Below, one piece after another: positions 30,152-38,371 of a stretch of DNA of 64,000 bases; positions within the stretch are counted from its first letter, which is position 1, and every line of letters starts with the position of its first letter. Origin of the DNA: CAYLMM01 sp964384825 (GTDB lineage Bacteria > Krumholzibacteriota > Krumholzibacteriia > LZORAL124-64-63); the NCBI GenBank assembly GCA_964384825.1, contig CAYLMM010000004.1:1-64000 (forward strand), written 5' to 3'. The notes under the pieces are model-generated. The model ran no database searches, was not told the DNA's origin, and worked only from the letters and a program-made list of their open reading frames with translations. The position numbers and the translations under genes are program-made.

Positions 30152-30930
30152 ACGATGCGACGAAGGTGGCGATCCTGGCCGGCGGCTACGGCAGCCGCCT
30201 GGCCGAAGAGACCGAGATCCGCCCCAAGCCGATGGTCGAGATCGGCGGCCGCCCGATCCTGTGGCACATCATGAAGCACTACGCCCGCTACGGTCACAAC
30301 GAGTTCGTGATCGCCCTGGGCTATCGCGGCGAGTACATCAAACGCTGGTTCCGGGATTTCTACTGCCTCGAGGGGCACATGACCGTCAAGACCAACTCGG
30401 GCGACGTGCTGACCTACGAGGAGCGCGGCCCGGAATGGACCGTGCACCTGGTCGAGACGGGGCTCGAAACGATGACCGGCGGGCGGATCAAGCGTCTGGA
30501 ACCCTGGCTGGACGACGGGACGTTCATGCTGACCTGGGGCGACGGCCTTTCGGACGTCGATCTGGACGCCCTGATGGCGTTCCATCGCGGCCACGGCCGG
30601 CTGGCCACGCTGACCTCGGTGCGCCCGCCCGCCCGCTACGGCCACCTGGAATTCGACGGCGACAGCGTGGTGAGCTTCAACGAGAAGCCGCAGACGGTCG
30701 AGGGATGGATCAACGGGGCGTTCTTCGTGCTCGACAGGGGAGTCTTCGACTACATCGAAGGCGACCGGACGCAGTGGGAGCGCGAGCCGCTCGAAAAGCT
30801 GGCCGCCGACGGGCAGCTGATGGCCTTCCGGCACGAATCCTACTGGCAGTGCATGGACACCCTGCGCGAGAAGCACATCCTGGAAGGCCTGTGGCAGAGC
30901 GGAAAGGCGCCCTGGAAAACCTGGGAATAG
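30148..30930 (+). CDS. rfbF: glucose-1-phosphate cytidylyltransferase
   Basis: Makes CDP-glucose from CTP and glucose-1-phosphate, the first step to CDP-linked deoxysugars; 260 residues against 257 for known RfbF. The nucleotide loop is LAGGYGSRLAEET, followed by RPKPMVEIGGRPI (shown in part); WGDGLSDVDL supplies the metal-binding Asp, and FNEKPQ and WINGAFFV contact the sugar. GTG 30148 is supported by AAAGGAGATCCGCG and a GTGA overlap with the preceding stop. A CDP-glucose 4,6-dehydratase is not evident nearby, since the next gene lacks the dehydratase signature. Confidence 0.93.
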   Translation: MNDATKVAILAGGYGSRLAEETEIRPKPMVEIGGRPILWHIMKHYARYGHNEFVIALGYRGEYIKRWFRDFYCLEGHMTVKTNSGDVLTYEERGPEWTVHLVETGLETMTGGRIKRLEPWLDDGTFMLTWGDGLSDVDLDALMAFHRGHGRLATLTSVRPPARYGHLEFDGDSVVSFNEKPQTVEGWINGAFFVLDRGVFDYIEGDRTQWEREPLEKLAADGQLMAFRHESYWQCMDTLREKHILEGLWQSGKAPWKTWE

Positions 30931-30941
30931 GGGGGTAGGTC

Positions 30942-31982
30942 GTGAAGGTTCTGGTGACCGGGAACAAGGGCTACATCGGATCGATGCTGACGCCCTTGCT
31001 GCTGGAGCGCGGGCACGAGGTGCGGGGGCTGGACAGCGACCTCTTCCGCGCCTGCACCTTCAGCGGCAGTCTGGCGGACGTGCCGACCGTCTCGAAGGAT
31101 GTCCGCGACGCCGAGCGCGAGGATCTGGCCGGTTTCGACGCGGTGATCCATCTCGCGGCGCTCTCGAACGATCCGCTGGGAGACTACGATCCCTCGCTGA
31201 CCGACGACATCAACCGGCGGGGCTCGGTGCGCCTGGCCGAATTGGCCCGCGACGCCGGCGTCGGCCGTTTCCTCTTCGCCTCGTCCTGCAGCACCTACGG
31301 GGGCGGCGGCGAGGATTTTCTCGACGAGAACGCGACGTTCAATCCGGTCACGCCCTACGGGCAGTCGAAGGTGCGGGCCGAGGCCGAGATCTCCGAGCTG
31401 GCCGCCGCGGGCTTCGCGCCGGTCTTCCTGCGCGCTTCGACGGCTTACGGCGTGTCGCCCCGGCTGCGCTTCGACCTGGTGCTGAACAACCTCACGGCCT
31501 GGGCTTTCACCACCGGGCAGGTCTATCTCAAGAGCGACGGATCGCCGTGGCGGCCCATCGTGCACGTCTCGGACATCGCCCGGGCGTACATCGCCGCGCT
31601 CGAGGCTCCGGTCGAGGACGTGCGGGGGCGGGCCTTCAACGTCGGCACCACCGGCGAGAACTACCGCATCCGCGAACTGGCCGAGATCGTGCGCGACGTG
31701 GTTCCGGGCAGCGAGGTGGCCTTCGCCGACGGGGCGGGTCCGGACAAGCGCTGCTACCGGGTCGACTGCAACCTGCTCTCGCGGTCGATCCACGGCTTCA
31801 AGCCGCAGTGGACCGCGCGGCGCGGGGCCGAGGAGCTCTACGGCGCCTTCCGCGCCAAGGGGCTGGCCCTGGCCGACTTCGAGGGGCCGCGCTTCAAGAG
31901 GATCGATCACGTCAAGGACCTGCTGGCGAGCGGGCGTCTCGACAAGACCCTGCGCTGGGTCGACGGACAGGGGACCCGATAA
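30942..31982 (+). CDS. SDR-family nucleotide-sugar epimerase/reductase
   Basis: Extended short-chain dehydrogenase of 346 residues. NAD-binding GNKGYIG lies near residue 8-14, the SSCSTYG segment gives the active-site Ser/Thr, and Y139GQSK143 is the catalytic Tyr-Lys pair. The Thr-Asp-Glu triad of 4,6-dehydratases is absent (STYG instead), so epimerase or 4-ketoreductase is more likely than CDP-glucose 4,6-dehydratase. The C-terminal half has WRPIVHVSDIARAY, typical of sugar-nucleotide enzymes. GTG 30942 is 11 bases after rfbF, within the same operon. Its substrate is presumably a CDP-4-keto-sugar. Confidence 0.85.
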   Translation: MKVLVTGNKGYIGSMLTPLLLERGHEVRGLDSDLFRACTFSGSLADVPTVSKDVRDAEREDLAGFDAVIHLAALSNDPLGDYDPSLTDDINRRGSVRLAELARDAGVGRFLFASSCSTYGGGGEDFLDENATFNPVTPYGQSKVRAEAEISELAAAGFAPVFLRASTAYGVSPRLRFDLVLNNLTAWAFTTGQVYLKSDGSPWRPIVHVSDIARAYIAALEAPVEDVRGRAFNVGTTGENYRIRELAEIVRDVVPGSEVAFADGAGPDKRCYRVDCNLLSRSIHGFKPQWTARRGAEELYGAFRAKGLALADFEGPRFKRIDHVKDLLASGRLDKTLRWVDGQGTR

Positions 31983-31994
31983 GGGGAGGGGAAC

Positions 31995-33224
31995 GTGAAC
32001 ATCGATGGACACCGGTGCCGCTCCTGCGGCGCCCGGGAACTGCAGCCCGTTTTGGATCTGGGCGTCACGCCGCTGGCCGACCGCATGCCGCGGCCCGAAC
32101 AGCTCGCCGAACCCGAGCCGCGCTTTCCGCTCGAGGTGGTCTTCTGCCCCGCATGCGGATTGATGCAGATCCTCGAGACCGTCGATCCCGAACTGGTCTT
32201 CGACCACGACTATCCCTACTACTCCTCGTTCTCCGATTCCCTGGTCGAGCATTCCCGCAAGCACGTGGAGCGGGTGATCGCGGCGCGCGGGCTGGGTCCG
32301 GACAGCCTGGTGATCGAACTGGCCAGCAACGACGGATACCTGCTGCGCCATTACGTCGAGCGCGGGGTGCCGGTGCTGGGGATCGACCCGGTGCCCGGGG
32401 TGGCCGAGGTCGCGCAGAAGGCTGGCGTGCCGACGATGGTGGCCTTCTTCGGCCGCGATGTCGGCGCCGAACTGGCCGCCTCCGGACGCCGGGCCGACGT
32501 GGTCCACGCCAACAACGTCCTGGCCCACGTGGCCGACACCAACGGTTTCGTGGCCGGGATCGCGGCGGTGCTGAAGGACGACGGAGCGGCCGTCTTCGAG
32601 ATGCCCTACGTGCGCGACCTGATCGACCATTGCGAGTTCGACACCATCTACCACGAGCACCTGTGCTACTTTTCGCTGACCGCGCTGGACAACCTCTTCC
32701 GCCGGCACGGCCTGTTCCTGAACGACGTGCTGCGGCTGCGGATCCACGGCGGTTCGTTGCGGGTGACCGCGACCCTGAAGGAAGAGCCTTCGGCCGCGGT
32801 GCGGGAGATGCTGGCCGCCGAGAAGGCCGCCGGCCTGGCCGACATCGGCTACTACCGCGATTTCTCGTCGCGGGTGGTCCGGCTGCGCGGGGAATTGCTC
32901 GACCTGCTGAAGCGGCTGCGCGGCGAGGGCGGCGTGGTGGCCGCCTACGGCGCCGCCGCCAAGGGAAGCACCATGCTCAACTACGTGGGCGTGGGCCCGG
33001 ACCTGGTGGCCTGGGTGGCCGACCGCAACGTGCACAAGCAGGGGCGCGTGATGCCGGGCACCCATCAGCCGATCGTGCCGCCGGGCGCCCTGGTGGAACG
33101 GCGCCCCGATTACGTCCTGCTGCTGCCGTGGAATCTGGCCGACGAGATCCTCGCCCAGCAGAGCGCCTACCGCGAGGCCGGCGGCCGGTTCATCCTGCCG
33201 GTGCCGCAGCCGCGGGTCGTCTGA
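31995..33224 (+). CDS. zinc-finger SAM-dependent sugar C-methyltransferase, copy 1
   Basis: Protein of 409 residues of the NDP-sugar C-methyltransferase family (TylC3/NovU/TcaB9 type), which adds a methyl branch to a ketosugar carbon. N-terminal Zn ligands CRSC and CPAC; SAM site VIELASNDGYLL; active-site segment YHEHLCYFS with both His; C-terminal Methyltransf_14 domain with AYGAAAKGSTMLNYVG. Its NDGYLL and YHEH match the well-studied C-3 methyltransferases closely, so it is the most likely true C-methyltransferase of the three. GTG 31995 follows GGGGAGGGGAAC, 12 bases after the SDR gene. Confidence 0.88.
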   Translation: MNIDGHRCRSCGARELQPVLDLGVTPLADRMPRPEQLAEPEPRFPLEVVFCPACGLMQILETVDPELVFDHDYPYYSSFSDSLVEHSRKHVERVIAARGLGPDSLVIELASNDGYLLRHYVERGVPVLGIDPVPGVAEVAQKAGVPTMVAFFGRDVGAELAASGRRADVVHANNVLAHVADTNGFVAGIAAVLKDDGAAVFEMPYVRDLIDHCEFDTIYHEHLCYFSLTALDNLFRRHGLFLNDVLRLRIHGGSLRVTATLKEEPSAAVREMLAAEKAAGLADIGYYRDFSSRVVRLRGELLDLLKRLRGEGGVVAAYGAAAKGSTMLNYVGVGPDLVAWVADRNVHKQGRVMPGTHQPIVPPGALVERRPDYVLLLPWNLADEILAQQSAYREAGGRFILPVPQPRVV

Positions 33225-33248
33225 GACGCCGCAAGGTGAAGGAGGGGC

Positions 33249-34445
33249 ATGACCCCGAGGACCGTTTGTCCTAGCTGCGGATCCGGAGGCTTGAGGATCT
33301 TCCATCGAGCCGCCGCGGTGCCGTCCAACAGCTGCATCCTGCTGGAAAGCCGCCGCGCCGCCCTGGCGTATCCGCGCGGCGACATCACCCTGGGCGGCTG
33401 TCCGGAATGCGGTTTCGTCACCAACACTTCCTTCGTTCCGGCGCTGACCGAATATTCGGGACGCTACGAGGAGACCCAGGGCTTCTCGCCCACCTTCCGC
33501 AGCTTCCATCGCGAGCTGGCCGAGAGGCTGGTCGAACGTTTCGATCTGCGCGATCGCGACATCCTGGAGATCGGCTGCGGCAAGGGCGAGTTCCTGCTGC
33601 TGCTCTGCGAGGGGGGGCGCAACCGAGGCGTGGGTTTCGATCCCGCCTACCGCCCCGACCGCAACGCGCCGCTGCCGGGGCAGGACGTGCGCTTCGTCCG
33701 CGACTTCTATTCCGAACGCCACTCCGGGGTGCCCGCGGATTTCGTCTGCTGCAAGATGACCCTCGAGCACATCCCCGACACGGCGGCTTTCCTGTCGATG
33801 GTGCGCCGGACGCTGGGCGACCGCGACGCGACCCTGTTCCTGATGGTGCCCGACGCGACCCGCATCCTGAACGAATGCGCCTTCGAGGACATCTACTACG
33901 AGCATTGCTCCTACTTCGGGCCGGCGTCGATGGCGCGCCTGCTGCGCGAGTGCGGATTCCGGCCGCTGGAGATGGGGCGCGAATACGACGGCCAGTATCT
34001 GGTCGCGATCGCCGATACGGCGGATCCCGGCTCCGGCGATGTCTTGGCGCTGGAGGGCGAGGGCGCTGGCGCGACCGCGGCGATCCAGGGCTTCGCCGAA
34101 CGGTTCTCGCGCAAGCTCTCGTTCTGGCGGGACCTGCTGGCCCGCGGCGACGGCCCGACCGTCCTGTGGGGATCGGGCTCGAAGGGCGTGGCGTTCCTGA
34201 CGACCCTCGGTCTTGACGAGAACGAGATCGCCGGCGCGGTGGACATCAATCCGCATCGCCAGGGCACCTTCATGCCGGGCACCGGCCATCGCATCTTCGC
34301 GCCGGAAGATCTGGCCGGGCTGCGGCCGCGACGGGTGATCGCGATGAATCCCGTCTACCGCGACGAGATCGCCGGCGCGCTCGCGGACCTGGGCCTGAGT
34401 CCGCAACTGCTGACCGCCGCCGAGGAAGGGAGGGCCGGGGCTTGA
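33249..34445 (+). CDS. zinc-finger SAM-dependent methyltransferase, copy 2
   Basis: Paralogue of the preceding gene, 398 residues. N-terminal CPSC and CPEC Zn pairs, SAM motif ILEIGCGKGEFLL, active-site segment YYEHCSYFG in which the first His of YHEH is Tyr, and C-terminal LWGSGSKGVAFL. It is closer to copy 3 than to copy 1 (shared SGSKGV/GAGSKGV, INPHRQG/LNPAKHG and PGTGH). The changed active site suggests another methyl position, an O-methyl reaction or another sugar. ATG 33249 follows GGTGAAGGAGGGGC. It overlaps the next gene by 4 bases. Confidence 0.85.
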   Translation: MTPRTVCPSCGSGGLRIFHRAAAVPSNSCILLESRRAALAYPRGDITLGGCPECGFVTNTSFVPALTEYSGRYEETQGFSPTFRSFHRELAERLVERFDLRDRDILEIGCGKGEFLLLLCEGGRNRGVGFDPAYRPDRNAPLPGQDVRFVRDFYSERHSGVPADFVCCKMTLEHIPDTAAFLSMVRRTLGDRDATLFLMVPDATRILNECAFEDIYYEHCSYFGPASMARLLRECGFRPLEMGREYDGQYLVAIADTADPGSGDVLALEGEGAGATAAIQGFAERFSRKLSFWRDLLARGDGPTVLWGSGSKGVAFLTTLGLDENEIAGAVDINPHRQGTFMPGTGHRIFAPEDLAGLRPRRVIAMNPVYRDEIAGALADLGLSPQLLTAAEEGRAGA

Positions 34446-35665
34446 ACACGACGGTCTGTCCGGTCTGCGGCGACGGTTCCACGACTCCGACGGCGAAGCT
34501 GACGGGCGTGCCGGTTCTCTGCAACGTGCTGCATCCCGACCGCGAATCGGCCCTCGCCGCTCCGCGGGCCGATCTGGATCTGCATCTCTGCGGAGCCTGC
34601 GGGCATCTCTTCAACACGTCCTTCGATCCGCGGCGGACGGTCTACGACGACGCCTACGAGAACCCCCTGCATCATTCGCGGCGCTTCCGGGATTACGCGG
34701 CGAGCCTGGCCTCCGATCTCGACCGGAGCTACAGCCTGCGCGAAGGGCCGATCATCGAGGCGGGATGCGGACAGGGCGATTTCCTGCGCCTGCTCGTCGA
34801 GGTTTCCGGGGGGCGCGGCGTCGGGTTCGATCCCGCCTTTCGGGATGCCGACGGACGGAGGGAAGACGGGAACGTCGTCATCCACCCGCGGGCTTTCGAT
34901 TCCGGAGCCGCCGCCCTGCCGGCCGATCCTCCCTCGCTGCTGATCTGCCGCCACGTCCTGGAGCACGTTCCGGATCCGGTCGGTTTTTTGGACGGCCTGC
35001 GCCGCGCCTTGCCCCCGAACATCCCGACGCCCCTGTATCTGGAGGTTCCCGACGGGATGTTCAGCCTGCGGGACGGCGGCCTCTGGGATCTGATCTACGA
35101 GCACGTGTCGTATTTCAACGCCCGGTCGCTGGCCCTCTGCTGCTCGCGCGCCGGGTTCGCCCCGCGGCGGGCGCGCTCGGTCTTCGGCGGACAGTTCCTG
35201 GCCCTCGACGCGGCCGCGGCGACGGCCCGGACCGAAGGCGAGGATCCGCGGCATTGGGCTCCCGCGCCGGAAGAAATGCTGTCGATGGCCGCGGCCATGT
35301 CGTCGCGGCTCGAACGCGAAACCGCGGTCTGGCGCCGACGTCTGGCGGAACTGGAAGCGGCCGGGGGCCGGGCCGTGGTCTGGGGGGCCGGCTCCAAGGG
35401 CGTGACCTTCCTCAACCTGGTCGACCCCGGCGCGGCCGTGGCCCATCTGGTGGACCTGAATCCGGCCAAGCACGGACGCTGCATCCCCGGAACCGGCCAC
35501 GTGGTGACCGGCCCCGGGGAACTGTCCCGAACCCGCCCCCGGCTGGTGATCGTGATGAATCCGCTCTACGGGAACGAGATCGCGGCGGAGCTCGAGGCCC
35601 GCGGCGTGACGGCGCGGATGATCGGCGTAGGGGAAGACGGGCAAGACATGGAGGGCGAGGAATGA
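34442..35665 (+). CDS. zinc-finger SAM-dependent methyltransferase, copy 3
   Basis: Third member of the tandem set, 407 residues. Zn pairs CPVC and CGAC, SAM motif IIEAGCGQGDFL, HVLEHVPDP, active-site segment IYEHVSYFN (first His missing, as in copy 2) and C-terminal VWGAGSKGVTFLNLV. The TTG start at 34442 is accepted because a GGGAGGGCCGGGGC tract precedes it, the TTGA overlap couples it to copy 2, and homology begins at once with TVCPVC. Specific substrate unknown. Having three family members in a row implies several methylation events in one glycan. Confidence 0.85.
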   Translation: MNTTVCPVCGDGSTTPTAKLTGVPVLCNVLHPDRESALAAPRADLDLHLCGACGHLFNTSFDPRRTVYDDAYENPLHHSRRFRDYAASLASDLDRSYSLREGPIIEAGCGQGDFLRLLVEVSGGRGVGFDPAFRDADGRREDGNVVIHPRAFDSGAAALPADPPSLLICRHVLEHVPDPVGFLDGLRRALPPNIPTPLYLEVPDGMFSLRDGGLWDLIYEHVSYFNARSLALCCSRAGFAPRRARSVFGGQFLALDAAAATARTEGEDPRHWAPAPEEMLSMAAAMSSRLERETAVWRRRLAELEAAGGRAVVWGAGSKGVTFLNLVDPGAAVAHLVDLNPAKHGRCIPGTGHVVTGPGELSRTRPRLVIVMNPLYGNEIAAELEARGVTARMIGVGEDGQDMEGEE

Positions 35666-36561
35666 ACGCGACGCCGACGCTGAGCATCGGCCTGCCGGTC
35701 TACAACGGCGAGGATTTCCTGGAGGAGTCGCTGGTTTCGCTGCTGGCGCAGACCCACTCCGACCTGGAACTCATCGTCACCGACAACGCCTCGACCGACC
35801 GCACGGGCGAGATCATCCAGGATCACGCGGCCGCCGATGCGCGCATCCGGTATCGCCGCCTCGATCGGAATCTGGGCGCGGCCGCCAACTACAACCTGGC
35901 CTTCCGGCTGGCGCGGGGCGAGTACTTCAAGTGGGCGGCGCACGACGATGTCTGCGCGCCCGAATTCGCCGCCCGCTGCGTGGCGCTGCTGGAATCGGAT
36001 CCCGGTTGCGCGCTGGCGGCCACCCGGACGCGCATCATCGACAAGGACGGCGCGGTCCTGAAGGATCTGCAGGACGAACCCGAGCTTCTCGACGACGCCC
36101 CCCATCGCCGCTTGGCGGCCTTCCTCCAGTACCACAACGCGCCGCGGGAATGCAACGCGGTCTTCGGCCTGATCCCCCGGCGGACCCTGGTCCGCACGGG
36201 CCTGATCGGCCCCTTCCCCTCGTCGGACATGATCCTGCTGGGCCAGCTGGTCCTGCACGGACGCCTGAGGCTGGATCCCGAGCCGCTGTTCCTGCGCCGG
36301 GACCATCCGAAGACCTCGATCCGGGCCAACCGCAGCTGGAGCGAGCGGGCGGCCTGGTTCCGGCCGGGAAGCGGCGGGGGCATGCAGTTCCCGCACTGGC
36401 GCTGGCTGCGTGAGTATCTGATCAACATCCGGCGGGCTCCCCTGGAGCGCGGCGAACGGATCCGCTGCACGCGCGCCGTTCTGCGCTGGGCGGAGAAGCA
36501 TCGCAGCCTGATGATGAAGGAGCTGGTGCGCGCGCCGCGCGCCGCGCTGGTCGGCCCGTAG
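35662..36561 (+). CDS. family 2 glycosyltransferase
   Basis: GT-A-fold glycosyltransferase of 299 residues. Start motif LSIGLPVYNGEDFLEESL, then LIVTDNASTD (nucleotide binding) and AHDDVC (the DxD-type metal site). No transmembrane helices, so it acts at the cytoplasmic face. ATG 35662 overlaps the previous stop (ATGA), making it the last gene of the plus-strand polysaccharide operon. Its stop lies one base from the stop of the opposing PIG-L gene. Donor and acceptor are not predictable by eye. Confidence 0.9.
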   Translation: MNATPTLSIGLPVYNGEDFLEESLVSLLAQTHSDLELIVTDNASTDRTGEIIQDHAAADARIRYRRLDRNLGAAANYNLAFRLARGEYFKWAAHDDVCAPEFAARCVALLESDPGCALAATRTRIIDKDGAVLKDLQDEPELLDDAPHRRLAAFLQYHNAPRECNAVFGLIPRRTLVRTGLIGPFPSSDMILLGQLVLHGRLRLDPEPLFLRRDHPKTSIRANRSWSERAAWFRPGSGGGMQFPHWRWLREYLINIRRAPLERGERIRCTRAVLRWAEKHRSLMMKELVRAPRAALVGP

Positions 36562-36562
36562 G

Positions 36563-38371
36563 TCAATCCCCGGATAAGTTCGCCGGGCCGGGGTCCCCGT
36601 CGGCCAGGGGCAAAATCTTCACCGTCCCGAAATCCACCTGGCAGCGCGAGGCGATCAGGGCCACGCCGTATTCCAGATGCGGCAGGGGAGCGCCGGCCCG
36701 GTCGTCGAGCTCGATCCAATCCTGCGGCTCCGGCTCGTCCGCGGGCCACCACTTCATGCGCTGGCGATGGCGGGCCGGGCCGTCGCCTCCGGCGGCGGTC
36801 CGGGCCTCGACGATCAGCCGCAGGCGGCGGCCGGGGACCGGATCGGCATGATGGTAGATCGCCGCGAACCGGGGAGGCTCGGCGCCGTCCTTGGTCGAGA
36901 ACTCCAGCCCGATCGACCGGTAGAGCGAATAGTACCAGGCCAGCGAGAAGCGCCAGCCGCGTCGCGGGGTCGCGGTTCCGGGGTCGGGATGCCCGCCCCA
37001 TTGCGGCAGGACTCCGAAGCCGAAGGATCTTCCGGGGCTCGCGGCGCGGCGGAAGACGAGGTCGGTCTCGATCCGGCGCCCGCCGGCGAAGGCGCCGGCG
37101 ACGACCAGGATCCGATCGTAGCGCTCGCATCCCGGCACCGGCCTGACCCGTCTCTCGCCGTCGATGAGGCAGGTCTCCCATCTTCCGTCCTGGACGTCGA
37201 GGTCGCCGTCGGTCCACTCGCGAACCAGGGGCGGGCGGATCGGCGAGGGATCGTAGCCGAAGGCGCGGATCACCGGCTCGCCGAGCTCTGCGCCGGCCCG
37301 GGCGCGCAGGGCGATCCGGTTGCGGCCGGCGTTCAGCGATTCCGCGGGGATCTCGATGGTGAAGTCGCGCCCCGGCGCGCGCGGCTTCCCCCGCCCGGTC
37401 TCGACCCAGGGCCCGTCGTTCAGGGAGTGCAGGGGAACCTGGTCTGCGGCGCCGACGGCGCCGCAGATGTTGGCCGTGAAGGCGCCGGCCCGCCGCCGGT
37501 AGACGGAGGGAAGATGACCGACCGTCAGCAGGGGCGCCGGGGTCTCGCGGCTCGGTTCGGTGCGGCGGTAGAACTCGCTTCCGGTGAAGAACGCCTCCAG
37601 CCACCAGCCGCCGCCGACATCGGCCAGGATCGGCCAGCGGGGATGTTCGGCGGGCCGGACGACCTGGCTGCCATGACGTTCCAGGGCGCGGCGCTTGATC
37701 GCCAGGACCGAAGCCGTATCCACCCGCCGGCGAAGGTGGCGCAGCAGATCGCAGGCCGCGCCCAGCGACGCGCCCGCCCGCCCCGGCAGCCGCAGCCGGC
37801 GCTCCATCCGGACCTCGCTCCAGGGCCAGCGGATCCAGAACCACACCGGATACTCGAGGATCTCGGCCACGCCGGGGGAGCGGGCCGCCGCGGCCAGGAC
37901 CGCCGCCGCGGTCGCCCGGTGGTCGGGAGTCGTGTCGCCCCGGTAGGGGATCAGCACCTGCCGGGCCGGTTCGGAGGCCAGGATCGCCGTAGCTTCGCGC
38001 CGCGCATCGTCCAGGCGCGCGGCCACGCCGCCGTCGGGCAATCCCAGGAAGATCACCCGCGAAGCCGGAACGCCGAGTTCGGCGCAGGCGGCCAGGGCCT
38101 CTTCGCGCCGCCGCGGGGCCATGATCTCGGCCGGTTCGAACCGGGCGTGGGAACCTTCGCCATCGGTCATGAAGACGATGGTCACCGGGACCGCGGCCGC
38201 GGTCTTCAAGGCGATCAGACCCCCGCAGCCAAGGGTCTCGTCGTCGGGATGGGGGGCGAAGACAACGGCGGGGCGCGCGAGCGATTCCGCGTCGAGGGGG
38301 CGTGAGAGGGCGGTCGCCAGATCGTACAGCGGCCGCCGGCAACGCGCGCGGATTCCGGCCCCGCCGCTCAC
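36563..38371 (-). CDS. PIG-L deacetylase with long C-terminal extension
   Basis: Two-part protein of 602 residues. Residues about 32-215 are a PIG-L/LmbE zinc-dependent N-deacetylase: PHPDDETLGCGG (His41, Asp43-Asp44) and PDHRATA. The remaining 350 residues look beta-rich (DFTIEIPAESLNAGRNRIALR is a carbohydrate-binding-like strand pair; TVKILPL ends it) and match no family I can name. A typical stand-alone PIG-L is about 230-280 residues. GTG 38371 overlaps the glycosyltransferase stop (GTGA), so it is in the Wzm-Wzt-GT4 operon and probably deacetylates an N-acetyl sugar of the exported polymer. Confidence 0.85.
   Translation of the reverse strand: MSGGAGIRARCRRPLYDLATALSRPLDAESLARPAVVFAPHPDDETLGCGGLIALKTAAAVPVTIVFMTDGEGSHARFEPAEIMAPRRREEALAACAELGVPASRVIFLGLPDGGVAARLDDARREATAILASEPARQVLIPYRGDTTPDHRATAAAVLAAAARSPGVAEILEYPVWFWIRWPWSEVRMERRLRLPGRAGASLGAACDLLRHLRRRVDTASVLAIKRRALERHGSQVVRPAEHPRWPILADVGGGWWLEAFFTGSEFYRRTEPSRETPAPLLTVGHLPSVYRRRAGAFTANICGAVGAADQVPLHSLNDGPWVETGRGKPRAPGRDFTIEIPAESLNAGRNRIALRARAGAELGEPVIRAFGYDPSPIRPPLVREWTDGDLDVQDGRWETCLIDGERRVRPVPGCERYDRILVVAGAFAGGRRIETDLVFRRAASPGRSFGFGVLPQWGGHPDPGTATPRRGWRFSLAWYYSLYRSIGLEFSTKDGAEPPRFAAIYHHADPVPGRRLRLIVEARTAAGGDGPARHRQRMKWWPADEPEPQDWIELDDRAGAPLPHLEYGVALIASRCQVDFGTVKILPLADGDPGPANLSGD

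Noticed and set aside
30942..31982. SDR as CDP-glucose 4,6-dehydratase (RfbG)
   Set aside because: The Thr-Asp-Glu dehydratase triad is missing; the site reads STYG with YGQSK, as in epimerases and reductases.
30840..34406. A 1188-codon minus-strand frame across rfbF and the methyltransferases
   Set aside because: No motifs, His/Gln/Arg-rich shadow composition, and it opposes five clearly real genes.
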